DNA of 64,000 nucleotides from Adiantum capillus-veneris (GCA_014529385.2 CM043944.1:46916768-46980767); one strand, 5' to 3'; shown: positions 22,632 through 34,059, numbered from the stretch's first letter. The notes: generated from the sequence alone by a model not told the origin. Translations and numbers: made by a program.

Positions 22632-23155
22632 CATCTCCCCTTCTTAAAAGAGAGTAATCGTCCACGATTACAGCATATCTGCAAAACAACTCAAGTTAGT
22701 TCAAAAATTTCCGAGGGTCTTTGCGAGGGACAATCAATTTGCTCTTTTTATTAAGGAGTTAGCTTCTCCTTTCTGCTCTTTTGATCAAAGAGTTAGCTTC
22801 TCCTTTCGGCTGTTTTGATCAAGGAGTTAGCTTCTCCTTTCGTCCAGATCGGAACTCTTGATATTCCGGCGTAGTAAAATTAGCCATCACACCCAGACCA
22901 TACTAATCTTCCACGGGTGTCTTGATGCACTAAAATTACATACCCAGGCAATCTCATCCAATTAGAAATATTCAGTAGTTGGCACATCACAATGCAACAC
23001 AAATGCTTACATATGCATGTTACAAGACATATAAACATAAAGCCGCCGATGAACACTCCTCCCGCATAACCTAACAAGGTCCGGGCCGGGAGATATTCAA
23101 CGACTCCCTCATCACTCCTCCCGCATAACCTAAAAAGGTCCGGGCCAAGAGATAT
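22632..23155 (-). other. 3' internal non-coding part of element H
   Basis: Between the H 3' LTR and the B2 insertion. It has three short repeats of GAGTTAGCTTCTCCTTTC (22756-22840) and two near-copies of a CTCCTCCCGCATAACCTA..AGGTCCGGGCC motif (about 23057-23089 and 23116-23145). The latter motif reappears at about 36735-36763 on the other side of B2, which supports both flanks belonging to one element. No coding sequence seen. Confidence 0.6.
23151..23155. repeat. Target-site duplication of B2 (left)
   Basis: GATAT directly left of B2; AATAT follows its right end at 36641-36645 (4 of 5 identical). Confidence 0.6.
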
Positions 23156-23775
23156 TGTCACAAAACGGGAGCGTACACGAGCACTTAGAAATAAAATACT
23201 TTGCAAAAGTGAGAGAAGGGAGAAGATCGACACAGTATTGGGGACCAGAAGATGGGCTGGTCCCCCCCCCCCCCCCCGTCAAGAGTATTCTTTATTCACG
23301 GAGAATTCTTATACAAGCACGAGAACCCGAGGAAACCCCTCCGTTCTGTAATCTTAGACCCGAAGGTCGTGCTTTCCCGTAAAGGGCTTGGGCACAAGGC
23401 CGTTCCTTCCCGTAAGGGACTTAGGCGCAGAGCCGTACTTTCCCGTAAGGGACTTAGGTGTGAAGCCGTACTTCCCGTGAGGGGCTTTCCCGTAAGACGG
23501 GAGATTCCTGCAAAACAAACCACACAAAGCAATAATTCTCAATGCGTACCAACACCTTATACATGTCGCTCCTTGCTCGGAAAAGCGACCTCCGTACTCA
23601 ATCGTCACACAAACACTTGCAATTTCCGTCGCCAACACTTGCTCCAGAATCCCAGCGCTAGCTCCTTTTGCTACTTCCGGCTCGTGTATAAAACTCGAAC
23701 GCTGGCTGCTACTATATAGGGCCTGGCACCCGGCGGGAATAGAGCCGAAAAGCAAGACACTGGCGCCCCTAGAGA

Positions 23776-23812
<37 letters not shown>

Positions 23813-24429
23813 GCTGATTTTCAGCCTCCGTAGCTTATTAGCGCTGGATTTTTAGAGAGCCTTGCTTTATTTTATTAATAAAAGGGCTGGTCACTTAAAA
23901 GTGACCGGCCACTTTATAAAACAAAGTGTGAACCTGTTCAAACTTTAAAAACTCACTCAGTTAGTGAAAACAATGCTACACGAACACATTCCAGGCGTCC
24001 CCGGGTGCAGAACACGGCACAGATGCAATGCAGACACAGACTCCTCGCGGGAAAGCATCTGCCATCCCGCGAATGTTCCTGCTTTTCGTAAAAAGCTTCA
24101 TTGAACCCATCTTTATTCTTGTGCTTGCGTTCTTACGCGTATTTTCTTACTCATTTCGGATTTCCTCCTTAGCCTACGGAATGCCCCCTTTCTGATGCAC
24201 CCGTCACCCGTGACGTATCAGAGGCACTCGTAACCCGGCCCTTTCCACCGAACTTACGGAAACTCCTTCGCGATGTTTACCGTCACCCATCAAATGACAC
24301 ATCAGAGTTGTCCGTTCTTGATGGCAGTTCCTGTAGCTACAATCTTTTAACAGTTCTTAGTGCACACAATAAAATATCCTAAAAAAGAGATTAATCATTA
24401 AAAATAAGAAAATAGTCCAATTAGCAACA
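23156..24429 (-). mobile_element. 3' LTR of B2
   Basis: 1,274 bp, TGTTGCTAATTGG...TTTGTGACA on the - strand. TATA box CTATATAG at 23712-23719, AATAAA at 23291-23296 (reverse), then a poly-G/C run and the 9-bp hairpin at 23240-23265. A GA tract lies at about 23776-23811. Differs from the 5' LTR mainly in the homopolymer and GA tracts. Confidence 0.92.
23240..23265 (-). promoter_or_regulatory. Conserved hairpin downstream of poly(A) signal, B2 3' LTR
   Basis: GGGGACCAG (23240-23248) pairs with CTGGTCCCC (23257-23265) around an 8-base loop. The same structure is in the B2 5' LTR at 35438-35463. Confidence 0.6.
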
Positions 24430-24607
24430 TCCCTCTGGCTTCTAAACAGTTGACCTCAACTGTAGTGCTTGGACATATACCTCCAGTATCTCGGGATAAG
24501 CTGCTAATTCCTCCTGCGTCATCCATTGAGCATCAAGATTCGAATAGTTCTTAAACTTAACCAAATACTTCCGTGTTATTTTTCCGGACCTGAGAGGCCG
24601 TTCCTGA
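24430..24607 (-). pseudogene. pol: Chromodomain-like 3' end of B2 pol
   Basis: Minus-strand frame ending at 24440 or so, with RKYLVKFKNYSNLDAQWM and the terminal LQLRSTV also seen in A. If C and one copy of its target duplication are disregarded, the frame is continuous with codons at 31146 upward. It is followed by the polypurine tract AGAGGGA and the LTR. Confidence 0.85.
24603..24607. repeat. Target-site duplication of C (left)
   Basis: CCTGA before C; CCTAA after it at 31146-31150 (one mismatch). Confidence 0.7.
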
Positions 24608-25187
24608 TGTCACAAAGTGATGACGTGGCGGACAGCAGAAACCCTAATTTCTGCCAGAAACCCTAAAATTCCTGCAAACCCTAATTTTTGCCAAAAACCC
24701 TAATTTCCGGAAATCGCGGAGGCGGATTATTTTTTTTATTTTATTTTTTAAAATTTGGAAAATGATGAGCGACACAAATTTCGCTTTTTCTCTACTTAAA
24801 TGAGAAAGAGAGAGAGAATGCTTTTGCTTTCATGTTTTGACTCTCTGTGAGAGAGAGAGAGAGAGAGCAATTGCTTTTGATTTGAAGCTTTTGGGGCTCT
24901 GCTTTTGGGCATCCCTTGTAACCTTTAAATTAGTGGTGAGGGCCTCACTTCTCAGAGTATCTGGACGCAGTGTCTGAGAGTGAAACCCTAACCGCTCTCT
25001 TGTACTTTGATGATTGATTAATATAAAAAGAAATACCGAAAGGGGCGCCAGTCTTTGGGGCCAATATCTCTAGGCACGGAACTCCGTCGGGCCAGTGCAA
25101 ATCTATTGTGATCTGTGAATTGTTTTGAAGTGGTTATTTGGTGCTGTCGCCGTTGATTCTTGACTTGGAGTGTCCAAGTCTGTTACA
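24608..25187 (+). mobile_element. 5' LTR of C
   Basis: 580 bp, TGTCACAAAGTGATGACGTG...CTGTTACA. The first 100 bp hold four AAACCCTAA-type teloboxes and the ACGT-core motif TGATGACGTGGC. Near the 3' end is the block GAAATACCGAAAGGGGCGCC..GGGGCCAATA that also occurs in LTRs of D, F and H. Confidence 0.93.
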
Positions 25188-25188
25188 G

Positions 25189-25200
25189 TGGTATCAGAGC
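25189..25200 (+). promoter_or_regulatory. Primer binding site of C
   Basis: TGGTATCAGAGC, one base after the LTR. Confidence 0.85.
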
Positions 25201-25261
25201 ACGGCCAATTTCTCTTCTACGGGAAATCCGATCCCCGAATATTTTTTTTTCCGCGGCACCT

Positions 25262-26813
25262 GTGGCTTCAGGCAATGATCAGTCGACTCCCTCTGCATCT
25301 GGAGATGCGGGCTGGGATCACAACGAAGATTCAGGTAGAGAGTATGGCCCGCCTTGGCCTACTTAGGCGGAGCGGCGAGAGATAGAGCGTCGCCAGTTGA
25401 TCAGCGATGCAACAAAGATGATGCTCAATTTTGCCAAGGACCGTAGATGGCAAAATATATGAACCAGACCTCTTTGGAAGAGGTACAGACGGAGTGGCAG
25501 AGAACCACAACACCACTCCCGAAACCCGCTCTCAAGAAACCTTCTGCCTCCAAGAAATATACGGAGAAGGAACTGGAGAACGTGGTTGATGCACGGATTG
25601 CTCAGCTTTTTGACACGCAAAAGAAAGCCAAAAAGAACGGCAAAAAGCAGAAGAAAGGCACTGACTTCCCGGGATATTTGGGTCATCGGTCGACATTTGA
25701 CAAGGCAAAGAAATTGAAGAAGCACGTCAAGTTTGAAGACCTACCCAGTTCTTCTTCTTCTTCTTCTGACAGTTCTTCTAGCTCCTCGGATTCGAGCGAA
25801 GAAGACAGAAAAGGTAAAAAGCGAAGCAAGAAGCAACGCTTTGGAAAGGGCAAGAGAAAGGCAAAGAAGGCTAAATCTCGCCCAGAGACTGACAGTTCTA
25901 CTGAGGACTCGTCTACAGACAGCTCAGATTCCGATGACGGAAAGTTTTATGCGAACAAGAAGAATTTTTACAAAGCCAACCAGTATGACTTTCTCGAAGA
26001 TACAAGCAAGAAAGTCCGAGAGTTTAAGGAAGGTGGCCACTCGATCAAGTTTGATACTTTTCAGGAGACTCAATTGCTTCGAAGGTTGTGTCTTTGACAT
26101 CGCTTTCGCGGGAGGACGCTATTCAGAGCACTCCAAGATTCGGAGAGCTGCTCTTACTTTAAGGGAATGCTCGTACTTGGTGGTCCACGCTTCTATTAAG
26201 CAAGACTGTGCCAGTTACATGGCTGAAATTCAAGAGGCTTTTTATTTCTTCTTGGTTGACTCAAGAGTTTGAGCGAGATATACGGGCTGCTTGGAACCAT
26301 CTCCCGATGACCAAGAGCGATACAGTGAATTCTTATTGTGAAAGATTCTGGAGCTCTTTTCTACCCGCCTCTTCATTCAAGAAGATCTCGTTCAGAGAAC
26401 AGATTGAGCGGTTTACCTTGGGTCTACCTACAGAGATCCGAAATCACTGCTTGGAACAGAAGTCAGCTTCTATTCAGGAGTTGATGAGTCATGCGAAGCG
26501 GGGCTTTGCCATTCACTCTGGCAGTCTGACCTACCACACAGATGAGGCCATGACACAACGAGCCGAACAGACTTCTGGGAATGAAAGTAGAATGAAAAAG
26601 AGCAACCCAGAGAAAAAAAAGGATGCACGACCCAAGCTTACTCCTGAGGAGAGAGCTCGCTTCATCAGAGAGGGGAAGTGCTTTGGATGCGGGGAACATG
26701 GACATATTTCCGCAAAGTGCCCTGATAAGGCACAGAAAGAACAGAATGATAAAGACGACGACAGATCCGAGAGTTCGAGAGCAGCTGAGGAATGTGGCAG
26801 AAAAGGCAGATAG
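25262..26813 (+). pseudogene. gag: gag of chromovirus C
   Basis: The start codon equivalent to D's ATG is GTG at 25262. The frame breaks near 25430 and again near 26062, where a deletion removes the SGYSRASKALSF part of the capsid-type domain. Readable parts: an N-terminal region with ELENVVDARIAQLF, a Ser-rich acidic tract (about 25745-25806) followed by Lys-rich patches, the capsid-type domain, and a CCHC knuckle CFGCGEHGHISAKC (26681-26722). The acidic Ser tract plus basic clusters distinguishes the gag of this family from A and B. Confidence 0.9.
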
Positions 26814-27319
26814 AAAAGCAGAACTAGTACCACATGGCGTGGGACCTGCACCGAATCTACTGAATGAAAGTACAAACTTTGCCGCTTTCGGGGCAAAGTG
26901 AAGGATCAGGAAGCTCTTTTGAAGGAGCCAAGGCCAACTTCTTTTCACTTGGAATTGGCGGCTCGTTTTGGAACTACGCCCGACAGACTGACGCCACAGG
27001 CGGAGGTAGTTCAACTGGCACCCGGATGGGATGTTGCCATTACACTGAGCATTGTCAAACTTCGTTTGCAATGACAGGGGTGTTTAAGGCACGCGAGTGA
27101 CGTTCTACTCGGGATCCCTTGGTACCACAAGAACTACGCCGTGGTTGACTACCGGGCCGAGAAAGCGACTTTGATAAATGAAGGGCTTAGAGAATGTACT
27201 TGATGAACTTCAGTTTTCTTACTCATTCTTTTGGGAGAACTGAACGATGGATAAAAGTTGAAAATGTTTTGACCCGATCATAGGAACGCCAAGATTTTTT
27301 TTCTCCACGCTCATGCCGA
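26814..27319 (+). pseudogene. Decayed protease region of C
   Basis: Only scattered matches to D's protease remain (LLNESTNFAAFGAK-like words, an LLGIPWY-like piece in another frame near 27110). The catalytic D-x-G motif is not readable in any frame. Confidence 0.7.
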
Positions 27320-29098
27320 TTGCTTTTGAGAGGGCCTGAAGATCATACCATTGATCTGATATCTGGAAGCACGCCACCGAATCGGCCACCTTATCGTGTG
27401 AGCCGAGTACAGAATGAAAAGATTATGAACTCAGTGAAAGACCTCTTGGAAAAGGGTCTTGTCCAGCCTAGTACTTCACCGTATTGCTCTCCAGTGTTGT
27501 TGGTTTTGAAGAAAGACGGATCTTGGAGAATGTGCATCGATTATAGCACTCTCAACGAAATCACCATCAAGAACAGATTTCCGATTCCTAGGATCGATGA
27601 TATACTCGACAGGTTACAGGGATCCTCGTGCTTTAGCAGGATTGACTTGAAGAGTGGATATCATCAGATCAGGATAGCGCCAGGAGATGTCTACAAGACA
27701 GCTTTTCGGACGACTTTTGGGTTATTTGAGTTTTTGGTGATGCCTTTTGGCTTAACCAATGCTCCTGCGACATTTAACCGGATGATGGATAGGATTTTTC
27801 GAGAGTACAGGCTATTTGTTGGCACTTTCTTTGACGACATCATTGTTTTCTCCAAGAGTGAGGCAGAACACAGAGATCATCTGCTTCAAGTCTTTCAGGC
27901 ATTACGAGATCACACATTAGTGATTAATGCTAAGAAAAGTGAATTTTTCCTACCAGAGATACACTTTTTGGGACACATTGTGTCAACAGCAGGAGTGCAA
28001 ATGAACCCGGCCAAGATAGAGACTATCCGTGATTGGCCCGATTTGAGGAATGTCCATAAAGTTGGAAGCTTCTCGGGACTGTGTTCGTACTACAGGCGGT
28101 TCATACGAAAGTTTGCAGAGGTTGCTTCCCCTTTGCATACCTTGACACAGAAAGGAGAACCTTTTTCGTGGGGACCCACAGAGGTGACTGCCTTTCAGAC
28201 ATTGAAAGAGAAATTCACTACAGGACCAGATTTGACTTTGTCGGACTTGCAGAAGTCATTTGAAGAATTTTGTGATGCTTGTGGTCGTAGTCTGGGTACG
28301 GTCTTGATGCAAGAAGGCCATGTCATAGCTTACGAGAGCCGTTTGTTCTCTAGGCCGAAGATGACAGCACAGATCTATGGGAAAGAGCTTTTGGCGGTTA
28401 TCCACGCTCTTACTCAGTGGCGGCATTACCTACTCGGAGCGGATTTTACTGTCTTCACAGACCATCAGAGTTTGCGCTACTTCTTGTCACAGAAGCAGCT
28501 TTCGGAAAAGCAGATGCGGTGGGTGAACATCTTGTCACAGTTCCACTTCCAGATTGTCCATGTGCAGGGACAGAAGAATGTGGTGGCAGATGCTTTGTCT
28601 CGAAAACCGTTGGTTCTGGCTATTTCCGCGATACATCATAGGAGCTTCGAGGATATGGTCGATCAGTGTGCCACAGATACAGATTTTGCAGATATTTTCA
28701 CACGGATACGGGATGGGAAGACAGTAGCTGGATACTCCCTTCGGGAAGGCTACTTGATGAAAAAGACTATGTTGTGCGTTACACAGCCGTTGAGGGAAAA
28801 GGTTATGACTGATTGCCACTGTCCACCTTTTACGGGTCACCGCAGCATTGCTACCACCATGAAAGGGGTAGAGAGAGATTTCTTTTGGCGGAGACTGAAG
28901 AAGGATGTGGAAGAGTTTGTGCGCAGTTGCTTGGTATGCCAGAAGGTCAAGTTTGACAGGCATAAGGCACAGGGATTGTTACAGCCTTTACCCATACCCA
29001 CCCGCCCCTGGGAAAATATTGAAATGGATTTCTTTTTTTTTTATCTCCCGAGAATACAGAATGATCACGATGATTTTCCGATTACATGGCACGCCTGA
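27320..29098 (+). pseudogene. pol: pol of C: reverse transcriptase, RNase H, N-terminal integrase
   Basis: The longest open pol frame of the C/D/E family (592 codons). [55 protein letters not shown] and an intact FFDD box (about 27829-27840). RNase H: EFCDACGRSLGTVL, KELLAVIHALTQW, TDHQSLRYFLSQK. Integrase starts with the H/H/C/C finger (HCPPFTGH ... CLVCQK) and reaches the first catalytic Asp (MDF). A T-rich indel at 29030-29041 and a deletion then shift the frame. Loss of the protease and integrase core makes the copy defective. Confidence 0.93.
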
Positions 29099-29983
29099 GA
29101 CGATTGTCTCCGACAGAGACCCCAGATTTATGAGTTTGTTTTGGAAGGCAATTTGGGAGAACATTGGCACGCGGTTGCAGTTCTCGTCATCGTTCCACTT
29201 GCAGATTGACGGGCAATCTGAGATTGCCAATTCAGTGATTTTAGATTTATTGAAGTCTTGTATCTCGCATCAGAAGACTCAATGGGAAAAGAACTTACCT
29301 TTGGTGGAATTTGCCTACAATAACACGATACACTCTTCGACGGGGAAGATGCCATGTGAGATTGTTGAAACTGCTGCGAAGGTTCCATCCTTCCTGAGCA
29401 CGAAAGATTAGAAATTTGAAGCGGATGAATATTCGCGAGATTTGGATACGGCTTTTGCCAAGGTTCGCGAGACTTTGCAGGAGTTTCAAGAACGACAGAA
29501 AAAGGAAGCGGATCGCCATCGTCGCGACTGGAAACTGAAGGAGGATGATTGGGTGCTCTTACTTTTGAGAAGGCACGCCTAAGAAAGAAAAAGGGAAAGG
29601 AGAGGCTTTTTCCAAAGCTTAGTATGTGATACTACGGACCTTTCCAGATTACTGACAAGATAAATGATGTCTCCTTCCGATTGAAACTGCCAGATACTTG
29701 GAGGATTCACAATGCATTGCATGTAAGTCTCTTGAAACCTGTTAAGAAGGGTGATGTGTCTGATGATGGGGAGCCTGATGAGCAACCCAAAGTGAAAGAA
29801 AACGAGGAGATCCTTGTTCCTGAACAGATTTTGGCACATAATGATACGAAGAAAGGTAAAGTCCGAAGGCGGTTCTTGGTTAAGTTCAAGAACTTTCCTG
29901 CATTTGATGCGAAGTGGATGGAGGAGGAGGACCTAGCAGATACTCCTCGGATTGTGAAACTTTACCTCGATGTTTTGGTTTAG
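29065..29983 (+). pseudogene. pol: pol of C: integrase core and chromodomain-like end
   Basis: After a deletion removing the IDRFSKQAHF region, the core resumes with ETIVSDRDPRFMSLFW (second Asp) and the Glu motif read as IDGQSEIAN. A TAG stands near 29409. Another shift lies near 29565. The C-terminus (29681-29983) includes GDVSDDGEPDEQP and RRFLVKFKNFPAFDAKWM, the chromodomain-like tail, with TAG at 29981-29983. Confidence 0.9.
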
Positions 29984-30589
29984 CATAGTCTACTCCAAAC
30001 GGAACCCAGAAACTCAGCTTGGCCGAAGATCTGGTGCAGTGGGATGCACAAGAGGGGAGTTACTCCGCTCCTTTGTCAACAGATGCCTCGATTTTGATAC
30101 TAAAGTCACTGATGTCTCTTTGAGCTTCAGGGATACTGAGAGCTGACGGTATTCTGCTGGATGACTTTATGAAATGGAATTCCTGATTATGATACTGATT
30201 TGTTCTTGACTTCTTGTGAGAGCAGGAACTGATAGACGAAATGACTGCAGCATTTTGGTATGATTGATCTCGAATAGACATGGTTGCAATAGGGGTTAGT
30301 CAATCGGACATCGTTGAGGTCCCGATTGGACCTAGATGTGATTGCTAGCTACATTGCCGATAAATCATGGTCTAAGATCCGAATGAATGTTGAATGTCAT
30401 GTGATGTCCTGTGATGTCTGGTGATGTCCTGTGATGTCGTGTGATGTGACTGTCGATTTTGTACATGTGCTAGATGTGTGTTCCTAGTACGTAGGTACTA
30501 ACAGTCAGTGTCTGCTAAGACGGTTTATGGCTTTTGTCGGTTTTGCAGGCGTAATCGCGGTCGATTACAATGCTTTCAAGAGGGGGGTA
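29984..30589 (+). other. 3' untranslated region and polypurine tract of C
   Basis: About 600 bp of non-coding sequence. It includes a short decamer array (GTGATGTCCT type, about 30395-30448) and ends in CAAGAGGGGGGTA (polypurine tract 30581-30589) before the 3' LTR. D and E have the same region with fewer decamers. Confidence 0.8.
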
Positions 30590-31145
30590 TGTCACAAAGT
30601 GATGACGTGGCGGACAACAGAAACCCTAATTTCTGCCAGAAACCCTAAAATTCCTGCAAACCCTAATTTCCGGAAATCGCGGAGGCGGATTATTTTTTTA
30701 TTTTATTTTTTTAAATTTGGAAAATGATGAGCGACGCAAATTTCGCTTTTTCTCTACTTAAATGAGAAAGAGAGAGAGAATGCTTTTGCTTTCATGTTTT
30801 GACTCTCTGTGAGAGAGAGAGAGAGCAATTGCTTTTGATTTGAAGCTTTTGGGGCTCTGCTTTTGGGCATCCCTTGTAACCTTTAAATTAGTGGTGAGGG
30901 CCTCACTTCTCAGAGCATCTGGACGCAGAGTCTGAGAGTGAAACCCTAACCGCTCTCTTGTACTTTGATGATTGATTAATATAAAAAGAAATACCGAGAG
31001 GGGCGCCAGTCTTTGGGGCCAATATCTCTAGGCACAGAACTCCGCCGGGCCAGTGCAAATCTATTGTGATCTGTGAATTGTTTTAAAGTGGTTATTTGGT
31101 GCTGTCGCGGTTGATTCTTGACTTGGAGTGTCCAAGTCTGTTACA
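30590..31145 (+). mobile_element. 3' LTR of C
   Basis: 556 bp, TGTCACAAAGTGATGACG...CTGTTACA. Differs from the 5' LTR by one missing telobox segment, a shorter GA tract and a few substitutions, so C is relatively young among the elements here. Confidence 0.93.
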
Positions 31146-32260
31146 CCTAATGACTTACCATCTGCTCCGGTTGGAGTATTTCTTCTGTTTCCTCAACCTC
31201 AGGAGGTTCCTCAGCACTAGGCTGGCTCGGAGGCGGTCCCACATACGGCCGGAGTAAACTGACATGGAAAGCATTATGGATCCTCCAATTAGGCGGTGGC
31301 TCTAATCGGAAGGTGACATCATTCACTCACTCAGTGATCTTAAACGGCCCATAATAACAGGTAGAAAGTTTTACCACCTTCCCATATGAGACGCTTGTTT
31401 CTTAAGTCTTGCCTTCTCAAACTTGAGTAAGACTAACTGTCCGACTGTTAAGTCTAAATTCCTCATGTGCTTGTCTGCAGCTTTCTTATGCTTTTCCTGA
31501 GAGCGTAGAATAGCTCTCCTAACTTGCCCGTAGGCTGTGTCCAAATCCCAGACAAATTCATCTGCTGCAAAGATCTTATCCTTAGTTAAAAGGATCGGTG
31601 GAAGCAAAGACTTACCATAGAGAATCTCAAAAGGTGCTTTCCCCGTCGATAAGTGTATGGTATTGTTATACGCATACTCGGCAAGAGGCAAATATTTCTC
31701 CCAGTCAGATTGCTGGTCTGACACATAAGCTTTTAACATATCCAATACTGTGGAATTGGCTATCTCACTTTGCCCGTCCGTTTGAGGATGGTAGGCAGAT
31801 GAAAAATTCAGCTTCGTACCAAGATTATCCATCAAGGCACGCCAAAAATTTCCTGTCATGCGAGGATCTCGATCACTCACAATAGACTTAGGCATTCCAT
31901 GAAGCTTCAAGATCTGTGCCAGAAAGACCCTAGCCATATGATCTGCTTTGATCGTTTTCTTGACTGGTATAAAGTGTGCTTGCTTGCTAAACCTGTCCAC
32001 AATGGTCCAGATCGCGTCATTTCCGGCCTGAGTTCTAGGGAGGTCCATGATGAAGTCCATGGAATTACTTTCCCAAGGTTCATTAGGCACAGACAATGGT
32101 TGTAGCAACCCAGGCGTCTTATGCCGATCATACTTCACTTTTTGGCAAACAAAGCATTCCCTGACATACTTATCAATGTCTGCTTTAAGGCTAGGCCAAA
32201 AGAAATATCTTTCCATTGCTAAGGTCGTAAGAAAATATCGCAAACTCTAGTGATCAGTCT
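31146..32260 (-). pseudogene. pol: pol of B2: integrase fused to RNase H by deletion
   Basis: From 32243 the frame reads RYFLT (end of an RNase H motif) directly into TLAMERYFFW (integrase), so the RNase H end, the linker and the two His of the zinc finger (about 0.4 kb) are deleted. The catalytic core is readable: SMDFIMDLPRT, VSDRDPRMTGNFW, TDGQSEIAN, all three acidic residues present. A CAG-to-TAG change sits upstream in TDH-SLRY. The frame breaks near 31371 before the chromodomain-like end, which continues at 24430-24607 beyond C. Confidence 0.9.
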
Positions 32261-33504
32261 TGATCACAAACTCCGCTCCTAGAAGATAGCGCTTCCAGTT
32301 GGATAAGGCGTGAATCACAGCCGTGAGTTCCTTTTCGTAGATTCATGCATGCAACTCTGCATCCTTAAGCCGTCTGCTTTCGTAGGCCATTGCATGGCCT
32401 TCCTGGTTTAACACTGCTCCGATGCAATCCCCTGAAGCATCGCAGTGAACCTCAAATGGTTTTCTTAAGCCAGGCACTATCAAAATAGGTCCATGGCTTA
32501 GTAAGTACTTGAGCCGATCAAAAGCTCCTTGTTGTCTCGATCCCCATCTGAAAGGAATCTTCTTCTTTGTCAAATCATGAAGTGGTCCTCCTACATGAGC
32601 AAATCCTCGGACAAACCTTCGATAATACGAACATAATCCCAAGAAGCTACGTACCTCATGTACCGTAGTGGGAAGAGGCCAATCCTCTACCACTCGGATC
32701 TTGGCAGGATCCATACTCACTTGATTGTGAGAGACTACATGGCCGAGATAGTGTATCTCTGAGAGGAAGAACTCGCTCTTCTTTGCATTCACATGCAACT
32801 CATGCTTTCGCAATTCTTGAAACGCTAAGTCCAAGTGCTTCCGATGTTCCTCTTCTAACTTAGAGAAGATGAGTATGTCGTCAAAGAATACTCCCGTAAA
32901 GCTCGATACGGGCTGAAAATGCGGTCCATCATGCGATTGAACGTCGCAGGAGCATTGGTCAAGCGGAAAGGCATTACCAAGAATTCATATAGTCCAAAGG
33001 TTGTGCGGAAAGCAATCTTATGGACATCCTCAGGGGCGATCCGTATCTGATGATACCCACTCTTTAAGTCTATGCGACTAAAGACACTTGCACCCTGCAA
33101 CTTATCAAGTATATCATCAATCCGAGGGATCGGAAAGCGATTCTTGCCCGTGATCTTGTTTAAAGACCTATAGTCTATGCACATTCGAAACGTGCCATCT
33201 TTCTTCTGCACCAGTAGAACTGGAGAGCAGTAGGGTGAAGCACTTGGCCGTACTAACCCTTTCCCTAGAAGCTCGTTGACTTGCTTCAGAATTTCCTCTT
33301 GCTGAGCAAGACTCACCCGATAAGGGGGTTGATTGGGAGGCGAGCTACCCGGTATGAGTGATCTTCCGGGCGTACCGGAGGGAGTTCATCAGGAAGTGTT
33401 TCCGTGAAACAATCTTTGTACTTTTCAATAAATTGAAGACGCTTAATTTCCAGACTAGAGAGAGAGTCCCTACTAGTTTTATCCTTCTCACGTGCAAAAA
33501 TCAA
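32261..33504 (-). pseudogene. pol: pol of B2: reverse transcriptase and start of RNase H
   Basis: RT motifs [26 protein letters not shown] and [12 protein letters not shown] are in frame from 33316. A 1-bp deletion at about 32899 (one A fewer than B1) shifts the frame just before the catalytic FFDD box, which is readable only in the next frame. RNase H begins with VHCDASGDCIGAVL. Upstream, the linker has the 10-nt deletion shared with B1. Confidence 0.9.
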
Positions 33505-34059
33505 TTAAGCAGTAACACACTTCTTCATTTCTTTCTTAATGGAGATATGGCTTACAATTGGGAACTGCCAATCTCCTTCATCAGCATGAATCTTTATTTT
33601 CTTACCCCCATGATCAAAAGTGAAGGTCTTTTCCACATAATCGGGAATAGGTGTCATGTGGAAGTGCCATGGCATACCCAAGATGATATCACATCCCTCG
33701 ATGGGTGCCATCAAAAATGTTTCGCGGTCCTTGTACTCCCCAATCCGAAGATTGAGCTGTCCTTGCACGGGAGTTGCATTGGTTGTCAACCCCTCGAATG
33801 CCAATCCGGATGTAACCGGTGTGCCAAGCTGAGCCGGTGTGAGGCACAATCGTTCCGCAGTATCCAGGGAGATGAAGGTATCCGTGGATCCTGGATCATA
33901 AAGAATCAATACTCGCTGGTTGTTCAAAGACCCCCAGCCCTTCAGAAGTTGATGCTTCCCTTTCTCCGTTTCTGTGTTTCCTTGAACATATAGAATTGAG
34001 TTCGAGCTTGGTGGTGCGGGTTCCTTCCTTGCTTTCTCTTGCCTCGTAGAAGCTTGTTC
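33505..34059 (-). pseudogene. pol of B2: aspartic protease
   Basis: In the same frame as gag, beyond a single TAA. Shows NNQRVLILYDPGSTDTFIS, with the catalytic Asp in a DPG context as in A, and GCDIILGMPWHFH. It ends at a TAA (33505) that replaces a Tyr codon still present in B1. Confidence 0.88.

Larger units (their letters stand above)
24608..31145 (+). mobile_element. Chromovirus C inserted in B2 pol
   Basis: LTR-to-LTR element of 6.5 kb: 5' LTR 24608-25187, primer site 25189-25200, gag, decayed protease, RT-RNase H-integrase, chromodomain-like end, polypurine tract 30581-30589, 3' LTR 30590-31145. Same family as D and E (gag with a Ser/Asp-rich tract). Confidence 0.95.

Noticed and set aside
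26463-27071. 202-codon reverse frame in C
   Set aside because: Antisense of gag C; low-complexity Ser/Phe/Leu composition and no motif.
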